The position numbers and the translations under genes are program-made. A stretch of 64,000 nt of DNA from Chitinophaga pinensis. Its GTDB lineage: Bacteria > Bacteroidota > Bacteroidia > UBA4408. Below are positions 25,384-34,607 of the stretch, piece by piece (within the stretch, counting starts at the first letter, position 1; the number at the start of each line of letters is the position of its first letter). The notes under the pieces were generated by a model. That model searched no databases and was not told the DNA's origin. It was given only the letters and a program-made list of their open reading frames with translations. The stretch covers positions 1-64,000 of the forward strand of contig CAMBZU010000006.1 in assembly GCA_945872355.1 (NCBI GenBank), in the 5' to 3' direction.

Positions 25384-26869
25384 TTTGGTTGGGCTTTTCT
25401 TTTAATTGAATGGCTGCTACCATAATGTATGCAATGCTTGTATAATAGAGCAAAGCAGCTTTATCAGTATCTAAAAAATTATTAAAAAAAGCGTGCAAAA
25501 GATAAGTGCATAAACCAAAAAATACCATTAATATTTGTATGCTTATTTTAGGATCATGCGCCTTCTTGTATACTTTTAAGGCATAATAAATAGTTACTAA
25601 AATACTTCCAAAATAAAAAAACAAACTTAAGATACCTGTTTCAGAAAGAAGCAGCAAATACTCTGAATGCGCTGTTCCGCCTTTTCCTTTTTTAATATTG
25701 TAAGGACTTGTTACACTTATTCTAGTCATTTCACTTTTCTTTTGGTAAGATAAGTATTCAAATTGATAGGTGCCAGGTCCGCAACCCAAAAATGGTTTAT
25801 CTAAAAACATGCGCCATGCGCAGGACCATCGATTTAAGCGCTCGGCATTGGATTGATCATTTGTGATGTTTGTTACCGATTTTGTTTGTTGTTCGAGTGT
25901 GGCATTCTTTGCATTTGAATCTGACTTGTTTTGTTTTATGCCATCAATAATCTCAGCTTGATAAACAAACAATAAAATAATTACAGAAAAAATTGTTACT
26001 GCTAATCCTTTAAAACTTAAACCCGCATTAATTGCAAATGTTATTACTACAGCAATTAGCAAACTAATCCAACCTGCTCTGCAATAGGTAAAAAAGAAAA
26101 AAGTGAGCAGGGCCAATGCTAAGCAGCCTATCCAAAACTTTTGATTAAAATTTATACCTAATACTTTGCTATTATAATAAGCCAAAATTGGCAATGGTAT
26201 GATAAAAGCCAAGCAGGCACTATATATGGTGTGATCTGCATAAAAAGGTTCTGTAACCGTGCCACTAATATCTTTTGAAAGTCCGTAATCAAAATGTTTG
26301 ATAAAAATAAGAATTCCAACAATTAAAATTGAGAAAGTATATACCTTTAAAAGCTTTATATGACTGATTTGCTGCTTCAAATATAAATCGGCACTTACCA
26401 CAAAAAACACGATAAAATAACATGATTTAAGAAATATTGTCTTTAAAGAAACCAACGGAATATCAGATCTTATTGTTGATACAAATTGCATCAACAAGCA
26501 TAAAATAGATAACAAAAAAATAGGATGTTTCAGCATGCTAGAAGATACTTTATATCCAAACAAAAGCTTTATTAAAAAGGCTATTGTGATTATAGCTTCA
26601 ATTGGTTGAGAAGGCAAGAGTAAAGTTACATCAGATAAGAATATTTTTTGATTTACTGCAAATGGAATTACAAATACCATTATCATATAAAAATGCGATA
26701 AATTAAATTGTGCAATTACATAAGCCAAAGCCAATATTGTAATTGCGATATATACAGGTAAGGCATAGCTAGAAGCAAAAAAAAACAGCAATAAAAATAC
26801 AATTCCTATCAAGGAGCTTATTTTGCTAAAGCGTGTAATTTCAGAAAAAGCAATGTTTTTGTAGGTCAT
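25373..26869 (-). CDS. O-antigen ligase/polymerase family membrane protein
   Basis: This 498-residue protein has about 11-12 hydrophobic helices and a large periplasmic loop before the last helices, the layout of the Wzy_C (O-antigen ligase/polymerase) family. Marker segments are FFFTYCRAGWISLLIAVVIT (about 250-270) and FLGCGPGTYQFEYLSYQKK after the loop, with a His in AHSEYLLLLSETG (the conserved ligase His region). It would act on lipid-linked oligosaccharides at the periplasmic face. The upstream gene on the same strand is a Wzz-like chain-length protein only 6 bases away, so the pair forms an operon for surface polysaccharide. Its 3' end overlaps porX by 11 bases tail to tail. Confidence 0.88.
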   Translation of the reverse strand: MTYKNIAFSEITRFSKISSLIGIVFLLLFFFASSYALPVYIAITILALAYVIAQFNLSHFYMIMVFVIPFAVNQKIFLSDVTLLLPSQPIEAIITIAFLIKLLFGYKVSSSMLKHPIFLLSILCLLMQFVSTIRSDIPLVSLKTIFLKSCYFIVFFVVSADLYLKQQISHIKLLKVYTFSILIVGILIFIKHFDYGLSKDISGTVTEPFYADHTIYSACLAFIIPLPILAYYNSKVLGINFNQKFWIGCLALALLTFFFFTYCRAGWISLLIAVVITFAINAGLSFKGLAVTIFSVIILLFVYQAEIIDGIKQNKSDSNAKNATLEQQTKSVTNITNDQSNAERLNRWSCAWRMFLDKPFLGCGPGTYQFEYLSYQKKSEMTRISVTSPYNIKKGKGGTAHSEYLLLLSETGILSLFFYFGSILVTIYYALKVYKKAHDPKISIQILMVFFGLCTYLLHAFFNNFLDTDKAALLYYTSIAYIMVAAIQLKEKPNQTTV

Positions 26870-26875
26870 TAGTAC

Positions 26876-27844
26876 CTATTTAATATATTCCTTTTTTAAT
26901 TGCATCATTCTATGCATTGCTAAAATAACAAAGCATGAAATAATAAATGCACTAATCATTGATACAAGCACAATGATTGCTCTTTTTGGCGCGTCTTTTT
27001 TATCTGGTACTTGCGCAGGAGTTATGATATAAGCATCAGCAATTTTAGTATTCAATGATTGGTTGGCTTGCTCGTAACTGTCTTTCAATGCGTAAAAACG
27101 AGCAAGTTTGTCTTCATATTCAAATAATAATTCTAGTAATTCTTTATGCTTATCATTTCTGTATTTAGCAATATAATCGCTTAAATTAATTTGGGCTTTA
27201 ATTCTTTCGGCATATTTTTGTTTAGTTAGCGTATTGTAGTTTAACAAAACATTGCTGTTAATACGTTGCATCTCCTCCCCCAACCTTTCTAATTCAGCGG
27301 TGGCAATCAACATGTTTTTTTGCATATTGTTTACGGCTTCAATTAAATTTTGCTTAAAAATATAGGTCTTAACTTTATCGCCTGTTTGAATAATTTCATT
27401 ACACATTAAAGCAGCCAAAGTAGGATCTTCATCAAAAACTGTAACAGAAATTGAATTATATCTTGTTCTATCCACAATAATATTTTCGCTATACAATTTA
27501 TTTAATTTGAATTGCTTATTGTCTTCTTGCTTTTCAATTTTGTAATGCTCCATTAATTTAAATCTTTTAATAATGGAATCTCTCAATAAACTACTTTTAA
27601 GAATTTGAATATGTTCATCTATTTCTTTATCGGCACCAAACCTCAAATCATATTCAGCAATTAACTTGGCCGAATAAGAAGCAGGAGGATAAATAATAGC
27701 TTCGGCTTTAAATATTGGCGGCAAAAAAAAGGGCATTGTAAAAATGATGGCAGCCACAACCGCAATGGCAGTAGTAATTAAAATCACTTTGCGCCAACCA
27801 TAAAGTATAATCAATGGCATAGCATTGTCAGTTTCAGTTTTCAT
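26876..27844 (-). CDS. Wzz-type polysaccharide chain-length protein
   Basis: This 322-residue protein has two transmembrane helices near its ends (about 18-38 and 288-310) and a long helical periplasmic region between them, as in the Wzz/polysaccharide co-polymerase family. The N-terminal part has YGWRKVILITTAIAVV and FKAEAIIYPPASY, and a coiled-coil stretch lies at about 165-260. There is no cytoplasmic tyrosine-kinase domain. It is the first gene of a two-gene operon with the O-antigen ligase-like gene. A proline-rich segment before the second helix (ITPAQVPDKKDAPKR) matches the family. Confidence 0.88.
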   Translation of the reverse strand: MKTETDNAMPLIILYGWRKVILITTAIAVVAAIIFTMPFFLPPIFKAEAIIYPPASYSAKLIAEYDLRFGADKEIDEHIQILKSSLLRDSIIKRFKLMEHYKIEKQEDNKQFKLNKLYSENIIVDRTRYNSISVTVFDEDPTLAALMCNEIIQTGDKVKTYIFKQNLIEAVNNMQKNMLIATAELERLGEEMQRINSNVLLNYNTLTKQKYAERIKAQINLSDYIAKYRNDKHKELLELLFEYEDKLARFYALKDSYEQANQSLNTKIADAYIITPAQVPDKKDAPKRAIIVLVSMISAFIISCFVILAMHRMMQLKKEYIK

Positions 27845-28164
27845 AGGTTTTAAGAATCGTAGTTAACAAACCTACGTTATTTTTTTGAATCAACAATTTG
27901 AAACATGGCGCGCTTGTAATTCAATAATTGCATTATTTATTACGACAAAGGGCAAATGGAAACAATTTAAACATTTCGCATGTAAAAGCGAGATGCAGCA
28001 AAGCAAATTGATTTCAATTGCAAAAATAGTAAGGATTTTTTAAGTGTTACAACAACAATTGCATTGGCTTTAATGTTGATAACATAATATTAGGCAAAAC
28101 AAGTGCGATAAACTTTATAAATATTAAATAAATAGCTACTTTTGCCGCGCAAAAACTAAAAAAA
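27845..28164. other. Divergent promoter region
   Basis: This 320-base gap separates the Wzz-like gene (minus) from the acyl-CoA dehydrogenase gene (plus). It has no reading frame of note. A TACTTTTG motif lies at 28137-28144 ahead of the plus-strand gene. No hairpin was found. Confidence 0.5.
28137..28144 (+). promoter_or_regulatory. Bacteroidota-type -7 motif of the acyl-CoA dehydrogenase gene
   Basis: TACTTTTG matches TAnnTTTG and ends 20 bases before the ATG. No clear -33 TTG is seen upstream. Confidence 0.45.
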
Positions 28165-29349
28165 ATGGCAGCTAAAACAGACGTATTTCAGCATCCTGAT
28201 TACTATTTAATGGATGAATTATTGACAGATGAGCATAAATTAATTCGCGATACAGCGAGAGCTTGGGTAAAAAAAGAAGTTTCTCCCATTGTGGAAGAGG
28301 CTTGTCAGAAAGCAGAATTTCCAAAACAATGGATCAAAGGATTAGCCAGTATTGGCGCATTTGGTCCTTATATTCCAGTTGAGTATGGTGGTGCAGGTTT
28401 AGATCAAATATCTTACGGCATCATTATGCAAGAGCTAGAAAGAGGCGATAGCGGGCTAAGAAGTACAGCATCTGTGCAAAGTTCTTTGGTAATGTTTCCA
28501 ATTTACAGCTATGCTACCGAAGCGCAAAAAATGAAATATTTACCAAAATTAGCTTCGGGTGATATGATGGGTTGCTTTGGCTTAACAGAGCCAGACCATG
28601 GATCAAATCCGGCTGGTATGATTACCAACATTAAAGACAAAGGAGATCATTATCTATTGAATGGTGCAAAAATGTGGATATCGAATTCCCCATTTGCTGA
28701 TATTGCAGTAGTTTGGGCGAAAGATGAAAGCGGTGCTATTCGTGGAATGGTGGTTGAACGTGGTTGGGAAGGTTTTTCAACGCCAGAAACTCATGGAAAA
28801 TGGAGTTTAAGAGCAAGCGCTACAGGTGAATTGGTATTTGACAATGTAAAAGTGCCTAAAGAAAATGTTTTCCCAGATATTAAAGGTTTAAAAGGTCCAT
28901 TAAGTTGTTTAAATAGTGCGCGTTACGGAATAGCCTGGGGAGCCATTGGTGCTGCTATGGATTGTTATGATTCGGCATTAAGATACTCAAAAGAGCGTGT
29001 TCAATTTGGAAAGCCAATTGCTGGTTTCCAGCTTACTCAAAAGAAATTGGCCGAAATGATTACAGAAATTACTAAGGCACAATTAATTACTTGGCGTTTA
29101 GGGGTGTTAAAAAACGAACACAGAGCTACACCAGCCCAAATTAGCATGGCCAAAAGAAACAATGTGCATATGGCTATAACTATTGCACGTGAAGCACGCC
29201 AGATACATGGTGGAATGGGGATTACAGGAGAATATCCAATCATGCGCCATATGATGAATTTAGAAAGTGTAATTACTTATGAAGGTACGCATGACATCCA
29301 TTTGTTGATCACAGGAATGGACATTACCGGCATTAATGCATTTGAATAA
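28165..29349 (+). CDS. gcdH: Acyl-CoA dehydrogenase, glutaryl-CoA dehydrogenase-like
   Basis: This 394-residue FAD enzyme matches the glutaryl-CoA dehydrogenase branch of acyl-CoA dehydrogenases, which oxidises and decarboxylates glutaryl-CoA to crotonyl-CoA in lysine and tryptophan breakdown. Features are SGLRSTASVQSSLVM (about 92-106), GCFGLTEPDHGSNPAGM (FAD/substrate loop), NSARYGIAWGAIGAAMDCY, QFGKPIAGFQLTQKKLAEM and the catalytic Glu in TYEGTHDIH near residue 372. Length is right for a processed bacterial enzyme. It stands alone with its own promoter motif. The substrate assignment within the family is inferred from the motifs and could be a related short-chain acyl-CoA. Confidence 0.87.
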   Translation: MAAKTDVFQHPDYYLMDELLTDEHKLIRDTARAWVKKEVSPIVEEACQKAEFPKQWIKGLASIGAFGPYIPVEYGGAGLDQISYGIIMQELERGDSGLRSTASVQSSLVMFPIYSYATEAQKMKYLPKLASGDMMGCFGLTEPDHGSNPAGMITNIKDKGDHYLLNGAKMWISNSPFADIAVVWAKDESGAIRGMVVERGWEGFSTPETHGKWSLRASATGELVFDNVKVPKENVFPDIKGLKGPLSCLNSARYGIAWGAIGAAMDCYDSALRYSKERVQFGKPIAGFQLTQKKLAEMITEITKAQLITWRLGVLKNEHRATPAQISMAKRNNVHMAITIAREARQIHGGMGITGEYPIMRHMMNLESVITYEGTHDIHLLITGMDITGINAFE

Positions 29350-29430
29350 AAAATATAGTTAATAAGTTGTTTTGATTATTATGTATTTTTAACTTATGTT
29401 TGTGTAAGATATTAAACAAATTAATAGGAT

Positions 29431-29871
29431 ATGAACACACGTAAAATTTTCTCTTTTATAATCGCAGCATTATTGTTTGTTGCTGGGCAATCATTTGCAC
29501 AAAAAAACAAGAGTGAAAAACCTTTAGACGGATTTAACTATGAGGCAAAATTAACTGTTGAAGCGCAGGCTAAACCAACTAAGCCGATGGAAGACGATTT
29601 ATCATTCAAAAACAATAAACTTAAATCGAAAGCACTGGCTGAAAAATACAATTTTAAGGCCGGAGAATTCACCGCCACTGTTGATTCTTCAAATGCTGAA
29701 GAAGTAGTAATTACTTTTGATGCTATTATGAAAGGTGAAACTGCCGATGATATATTAACTTGGCATGGCACTGTTAATGGTGAAGATATTGAAGGGAGTG
29801 CCATTTGGACAAAAAAGGGTAAAACCAAAAAGAGTTTTGCCTTTACAGGATTGCAAAAAAAGAAAAAATAA
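29431..29871 (+). CDS. Small secreted hypothetical protein
   Basis: This 146-residue protein has a clear signal peptide (MNTRKIFSFIIAALLFVAGQSFAQ) and a mature part with lysine-rich ends and a beta-rich middle (EEVVITFDAIMKGETADDILTWHGTVNGEDIEGSAIW). The strand pattern suggests a small beta-sandwich of the kind that measures or binds a ligand in the periplasm. I do not recognise the family. It follows the acyl-CoA dehydrogenase gene by 81 bases and is followed by a good terminator, so it is either the end of that transcript or its own unit. Confidence 0.82.
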   Translation: MNTRKIFSFIIAALLFVAGQSFAQKNKSEKPLDGFNYEAKLTVEAQAKPTKPMEDDLSFKNNKLKSKALAEKYNFKAGEFTATVDSSNAEEVVITFDAIMKGETADDILTWHGTVNGEDIEGSAIWTKKGKTKKSFAFTGLQKKKK

Positions 29872-29890
29872 TTCAACTAAAATGAATACA

Positions 29891-29919
29891 AACCAGTTCG
29901 CAAGCGCTGGTTTTTTTTT
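29891..29919 (+). terminator. Intrinsic terminator
   Basis: aaccag pairs with ctggtt around a 10-base loop and a run of T follows. It ends the small secreted protein transcript. Confidence 0.8.
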
Positions 29920-29942
29920 GCTTAATAATTTATATTGATAGG

Positions 29943-30059
29943 TAATACCAATTGCATTTATTTTTTTACCTACTAAAAAATAAATATGTAATGGTTAATG
30001 CCGATACTACTTGAAAGTAGTACAATAAGGTAATGCCGCAATTGGACTAAATTGAATTG
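29943..30059 (-). repeat. Dispersed structured repeat, copy 2
   Basis: The reverse complement of this stretch aligns with 4974-5088. It folds into one hairpin with ATTTATTTTTT/AAAAAATAAAT (outer arms TAATACCAATTG and ATGGTTA) and a second one with ACTACTT-GA-AAGTAGT. The first stem has different bases from copy 1 but is still paired. Confidence 0.75.
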
Positions 30060-30100
30060 TAATCGGTACAATCTATCACTATTTTATTTAGTCCTTTTTA

Positions 30101-30134
30101 TTTTGTAAGAGGTATTTAATTTGTATTAACTTTG
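30101..30134 (+). promoter_or_regulatory. Promoter of yicC-gmk
   Basis: TTTTG (30101-30105) and TAACTTTG (30127-30134), 21 bases apart, fit the Bacteroidota -33/-7 promoter pattern. The ATG is 22 bases downstream of the -7 motif. Confidence 0.65.
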
Positions 30135-30156
30135 CGCGCTAATTCAATACTGAACT

Positions 30157-31029
30157 ATGCAAACAAGGTCGATGACCGGTTTTGGGAAAGCCAAAATTAA
30201 TGTAAAAAACAAGCAAATTATTGCGGAAATAAAATCGGTAAATAGTAAGCAACTCGATTTAGGATTGCGCTTGCCTTACTCACTGCGCGACAATGAAGCA
30301 GCATTCAGAAACCTCATCACTGAAGTTGCAGAGCGCGGAAAAGTTGACTTTAGTATTTATTTTGATGGAGAAAGCAATGAACGCAAAATGGTTTTGAATA
30401 AAAACCTAGCCGGAAACTACTACAAAGAATTAATGTTATTTGCCAAAGATGTAAAAGCCGACACAGGTCATTTACTTGCTACGGTAATGAACCTACCTGA
30501 TGTATTTAAGCAAGAAATTTCAGTTGTAGATGCAGATGAAATAAAGAAAGTTAAACAATTAATTCAAACCGCTTTAACCGCCTTTAATAATTTTAGAAAA
30601 ACCGAAGGCATTACTTTAGGTAAAGAATTAGAAAAAAGAATACTGCTTATTTTAGTCTTGTTGAAAAAAGTAGAACAAGGAGATAGTAAAAGATTAAAAA
30701 CAGTTAAAGAGCGCATCAAAAAAGAATTAAACGAAGTAATTGCCAAAGACAAAATAGATCAAAATAGATTTGAAGAGGAGTTGGTTTATTATGTTGAAAA
30801 GATGGATATTACCGAGGAAAAAGTACGTTTAAAAACCCATTGCGATTATTTTTTAAGTACCCTCAAGGAAAAATCATCGGGCAGAAAATTGGGATTTATT
30901 TCACAAGAAATTGGACGCGAAATAAATACCATTGGCTCAAAAGCAAATGATGCAGCCATTCAAAAAATGGTGGTTCAAATGAAAGATGAACTCGAAAAAA
31001 TTAAGGAACAGTTGATGAATGTATTATGA
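30157..31029 (+). CDS. yicC: YicC/YloC family endoribonuclease-like protein
   Basis: This 290-residue protein fits the YicC family: it opens with MQTRSMTGFGKAKI, has SVNSKQLDLGLRLPYSLR in the N-terminal domain, and ends with the conserved C-terminal stretch LGFISQEIGREINTIGSKANDA. Members are RNA-cleaving hexamers involved in RNA turnover. Its stop overlaps the start of gmk (ATGA), the usual yicC-gmk pair, so the two are translationally coupled. A promoter motif lies just upstream. The length is typical. Confidence 0.95.
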   Translation: MQTRSMTGFGKAKINVKNKQIIAEIKSVNSKQLDLGLRLPYSLRDNEAAFRNLITEVAERGKVDFSIYFDGESNERKMVLNKNLAGNYYKELMLFAKDVKADTGHLLATVMNLPDVFKQEISVVDADEIKKVKQLIQTALTAFNNFRKTEGITLGKELEKRILLILVLLKKVEQGDSKRLKTVKERIKKELNEVIAKDKIDQNRFEEELVYYVEKMDITEEKVRLKTHCDYFLSTLKEKSSGRKLGFISQEIGREINTIGSKANDAAIQKMVVQMKDELEKIKEQLMNVL

Positions 31030-31610
31030 GCAGTAAATTTATACAACCAGGTAAACTAATTATTTTCTCTGCCCCGTCTGGCGCCGGAAAAACCACAATT
31101 GTACATCATATCCTTGAAAAATTTGGGATCATTGAGTTTTCTGTTTCGGCATGCAGCAGAAAGAAGAGAGTTGGAGAAAAAGAAGGTAAAGATTATTACT
31201 TTTTAGGGGTAAATGGATTTAAAGAAAAGATAAAGCAAAATGACTTTGTGGAGTGGCAAGAAGTGTATGAAAATCACTTTTATGGCACGCTCAAAAGCGA
31301 AGTTGAACGCATTTGGGCCAAAGGTCATCATGTTATTTTTGATGTAGATGTTGTGGGGGGATTAAATTTAAAAAAGATATACGGCGATAAAGCACTTTCT
31401 ATTTTTGTAAAAGCCCCATCAATAAAAGATTTAGAAGATCGTTTAAGATTAAGAGCTACTGAAACTGCTGAAAGTATAGCCCGCAGAATGGCCAAAGCCG
31501 AAAAAGAAATGGGTTTTTCTGTTGAGTTCGATTATATTTTATTGAATGATGATATGCAGCATGCACTCATTGATGCTGAACAGTTAGTGGCCGATTTTAT
31601 TTATAGTTAA
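31026..31610 (+). CDS. gmk: Guanylate kinase
   Basis: This 194-residue enzyme phosphorylates GMP to GDP in the cytoplasm. The P-loop is SAPSGAGKTTIVHH (about 15-28), the GMP-binding region has SACSRKKRVGEKEGKDYYF and DFVEWQEVYENHFYGTL, and the lid contains RLRLRATETAESIARRMAKAE (with the arginines that contact the nucleotides). It overlaps yicC by four bases (ATGA) and forms the second gene of the pair. Downstream lies a repeat-derived hairpin and then the convergent flippase gene. Confidence 0.97.
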   Translation: MSSKFIQPGKLIIFSAPSGAGKTTIVHHILEKFGIIEFSVSACSRKKRVGEKEGKDYYFLGVNGFKEKIKQNDFVEWQEVYENHFYGTLKSEVERIWAKGHHVIFDVDVVGGLNLKKIYGDKALSIFVKAPSIKDLEDRLRLRATETAESIARRMAKAEKEMGFSVEFDYILLNDDMQHALIDAEQLVADFIYS

Positions 31611-31731
31611 TCAACTGCTCAAAAATTTCCTGCAAACTTTATCGTTTACTTTTCTAAAACCAGCATTAATTTTCAGGTGCATTAGCCTGCTAAAAAGTTG
31701 ATTTTAAAAAGCTAATCACACCATAGGTTAT

Positions 31732-31800
31732 ACAAAATATATAGTCCAATTTTATTGAACTATATTTTGTTATATCGGCATTATCAATTTGTATTTATTA
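31732..31800 (+). repeat. Dispersed structured repeat, partial copy 3
   Basis: It shares agtccaatt and tatcggcatta.ca.tttgta.ttattaaac with copy 1, in the same order. The left part forms its own hairpin (acaaaatatatagt/actatattttgt, 31732-31770). The right end stops at the stop codon of the flippase gene, so the copy is truncated or diverged. Confidence 0.5.
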
Positions 31801-33240
31801 AACCTTAAACTCATGCATTAAACTTTTAAAGTTTACAATTTTAAGTAGCAAGCCATAAATAACAAATGCCACAGCGCAAATTATTATTGAAAGAGTTAGG
31901 TCTTGAAAATAAATTTTAGTGAAATAGGCGGTAATTTCAGCGCTCAACAAAAACAATAATAAAGCGCCAATAAATGGCCAGTTAACTTTGAACTTAAATA
32001 TTTGTTGCGCAAATAGCACTTGAAAAAGCGCAGTGGCACCTTGTGTTATTAAACTGCTTAAAGCGCTTCCCATGGCTTTATATTGCGGTATTAAGGCAAA
32101 ATTAAGCGCCATATTTAAAAGCATACCTGTTGCTGCCATGTAATTTAAAACTTTTAAATTACCATTCGCAGTGAGCAAGGTGCCAAACACATAGGTGGTT
32201 GATACAAATACAAAGCAACACATGAGCAATGAAAACACTTCGGCAGATGCTGAAACATGATTTTGATAAAGCATATCCATAATTTGCACATTAAAATTTA
32301 CCGCTATTATTGCCGCTGATGAAGCTAAAAGAAATAATATGGAGAATGAAAGCCGAACCAAATCTTCAACTTGATGTTTTAATTTAATCATGCGGGCAAA
32401 AATAGGCAAGAGCAAGCCAGCAAATAAATAGGCTATCATGTTGGCCGCGTCTAATAAGCGATAGGCTGATGCATAGATTGACGATTGTTCCTTACCATCA
32501 ATCAACATACGTTCTAACATCACTGCATCAATGCGGTTGTAAAAAGTCATCAGCAACACCAATATGGCATAAGGATAACTCTTCTTTAATATCATCAGAA
32601 AAAAAGTAGTGTTCCATTTTAGTTTTCTTAAACGCGCCTTTTCAAATACAATAAACAAAGTGATGATAATACTAATTACATAGGCAGTGGTTTGACTGTA
32701 TACATACCATTCAATTTTAAAAGGGTTTTGTTTACTGGTAACACCACCCCAAAGCAGCATTGCGCATATGGCTATCATAATTAACCTATCGAGCACCGAT
32801 ATAATACTGTCGGTTTTAAATAAATGTAAGCCTGCTAAATTGCTTCTTAAATACAAAATAAAAGAGGCCAAAAACTGATTAAAAGCCATAATAAGTAATA
32901 GCTTTAATTGAAAACTATTATAGCCAATTAAATAACCGGTAAGCAAGGTTACCACTAAGTAAACAACAGCTAATATAAGGCGCAAAAATACAATGCCCGA
33001 AAGGTGTTTGCTTAATAGATGGTTATTTTGAGCTATATTTTTATTGTTAAAATTGGTGATGCCAAAATCTAACAAGATGTTGAACAAAAATGAAAAATTG
33101 AAGAGGGCGTAAAATAATCCATATTCTGCAGGACTTACAGCATTTTGAACAGCTCTATCAATTCCTAAAATCCAGAATGGTTTTATTAAGAGGTTGAGCA
33201 GCAGCAGTAAAGCAAGATTTATAATGAATTTCTTTTGCAT
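31798..33240 (-). CDS. Polysaccharide flippase (Wzx/MOP superfamily)
   Basis: This 480-residue protein has 12-14 hydrophobic helices, as in Wzx-type flippases of the MOP superfamily that move lipid-linked sugar units across the inner membrane. Family-like segments are PAEYGLFYALFNFSFLFNILLDFGITNF (N-terminal helices, read in two pieces), YNRIDAVMLERML near the middle, and LLTANGNLKVLNYMAATGMLLNMALNF in the second half. Along with the Wzz and O-antigen ligase-like genes 4 kb away it points to surface polysaccharide export, though the genes are not adjacent. Its stop codon falls inside the truncated repeat copy. Confidence 0.87.
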   Translation of the reverse strand: MQKKFIINLALLLLLNLLIKPFWILGIDRAVQNAVSPAEYGLFYALFNFSFLFNILLDFGITNFNNKNIAQNNHLLSKHLSGIVFLRLILAVVYLVVTLLTGYLIGYNSFQLKLLLIMAFNQFLASFILYLRSNLAGLHLFKTDSIISVLDRLIMIAICAMLLWGGVTSKQNPFKIEWYVYSQTTAYVISIIITLFIVFEKARLRKLKWNTTFFLMILKKSYPYAILVLLMTFYNRIDAVMLERMLIDGKEQSSIYASAYRLLDAANMIAYLFAGLLLPIFARMIKLKHQVEDLVRLSFSILFLLASSAAIIAVNFNVQIMDMLYQNHVSASAEVFSLLMCCFVFVSTTYVFGTLLTANGNLKVLNYMAATGMLLNMALNFALIPQYKAMGSALSSLITQGATALFQVLFAQQIFKFKVNWPFIGALLLFLLSAEITAYFTKIYFQDLTLSIIICAVAFVIYGLLLKIVNFKSLMHEFKV

Positions 33241-33353
33241 TGCTATGATTTATTTTAAGCAGCTATAACTCTATAGTGGCGCAAATATTGACAAAAAATC
33301 ATTAAGATTAATGCTTATTTAATTTAATCAACATCGTAAATAAGGTCTTTTTT

Positions 33354-33500
33354 TTATAAATGCTTTCTAAAAAGATATTTCAGCCCAGGCCAGCATCCTT
33401 TTGTGATTGGTTTTAGATACCTAAATAAAATATCGTTAAGCAAAAAATAAACAACACATGAAAGAGCGCCTACAAATAATTTTAAAACACCTTGCCATCA
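33354..33500 (-). other. Short unassigned frame without start codon
   Basis: About 48 codons stay open on the minus strand and end at TAA 33354-33356, with a hydrophobic helix followed by KPITKGCWPGLKYLFRKHL. There is no ATG in frame after the preceding TGA. It might be the tail of a decayed membrane-protein gene beside the flippase. The remainder of the 33241-33535 gap shows nothing else. Confidence 0.22.
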
Positions 33501-33535
33501 GCAAAGTTGATACATGCATAAACCTAATTTGCGTA

Positions 33536-34348
33536 TTATACCAACAATTTATTGCTGTTGCTGTTGTTGGCTTTTGCGCTTTCTGTTAGCTGATTATATA
33601 CGCCATTCCATAATTCAATTCTTTGTTTTAATGATTGTATTACTGCCTCTTCGGCTTCTTTCCAAAATTGTTCATTGTCTTTGCAAAGATTGGCTGTCAT
33701 TGCTAAAGCAAGATGGCTATGATGATCGCCATCAACTTCAATGTGCCTTTCAATGTAGTATTTAAAAACTGAGATATCATCAGGAAAGTTCTTATGGATT
33801 TCATTTATAATTGATATGAACATGCCTGGGATGAGATCTTCACGGCCAAATGTAAAAATAGCTGATTGCAAATAATCTTTTCCGCTATCAATTATTTTGA
33901 ATGTAAAGTCTACAAAATCTTTTGCCTCCTTTGGCGTTTCTGAATGCAAATAAGCGAAGTTAAAGTCGCCAGTATTTTTTAATACATCTATAAATACTTC
34001 AATATTAGTTGTATCAGCGCCGCATTGTTTCATCGCATCAAGATATAATTCAAAATGGCTTTTCCTTATGCCATTAAGGTCAAGGTCCGATTCTTCGCCA
34101 ACAACAATTTCGTTAATAAGAAATCTTGTATCTGCCATGCCTTTTGGGAACCAAGGCACCGATGTGCAAGTTAAATTGTTTTGTAGCGATTTTAAAAGTG
34201 ACATAAAGTCCCAAACAGCGTAAACATGAAATTGCATAAACACTTTCAAATCGTTTAAATCTTTAATAGCCGAATAAACTTTATGATTGATAATCTCTTG
34301 TCTTAAGGGTTCAATTGTTTTTTTAATTTTTTCAATATGACTTTCCAT
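33536..34348 (-). CDS. DUF3050 protein (haem-oxygenase-like fold)
   Basis: The track frame begins with TTG at 34372; the ATG at 34346-34348 (MESHIEKIKKTIEPLRQEI) is the better start, giving 270 residues. The sequence fits DUF3050: NHKVYSAIKDLNDLKVFMQFHVYAVWDFMSLLKSL at the N-terminus, then PWFPKGMADTRFLINEIVVGEESD, and a C-terminal region with ERHIEVDGDHHSHLALAM. These histidines and glutamates are placed as in haem-oxygenase-like di-iron folds (His-His-Glu patterns), but the reaction is unknown. It is a soluble cytoplasmic protein, a single gene between the flippase and trxB on the same strand. Confidence 0.87.
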   Translation of the reverse strand: MESHIEKIKKTIEPLRQEIINHKVYSAIKDLNDLKVFMQFHVYAVWDFMSLLKSLQNNLTCTSVPWFPKGMADTRFLINEIVVGEESDLDLNGIRKSHFELYLDAMKQCGADTTNIEVFIDVLKNTGDFNFAYLHSETPKEAKDFVDFTFKIIDSGKDYLQSAIFTFGREDLIPGMFISIINEIHKNFPDDISVFKYYIERHIEVDGDHHSHLALAMTANLCKDNEQFWKEAEEAVIQSLKQRIELWNGVYNQLTESAKANNSNSNKLLV

Positions 34349-34607
34349 GCTTAATTTTTTATTGGATAACAATTTTAAATGAGCTAATGTTTTATTTTTT
34401 TAAGCTTTAGTTATTTGAAAGTTGAGTGCTTTGCACATAAGCTAATGTTAGGCTTGATACTTACTAAAATATTTGCTGTAATTTAGCTTTGTAAAAAATA
34501 TGTGCTACCATAAAACGCAACATTTGATTGTAAATTAAATTTATATTGGAGCTAATTATCAGTTAAAGCTGAATGCTAAGCATCTTATAAATTATTTGTT
34601 TACTTAT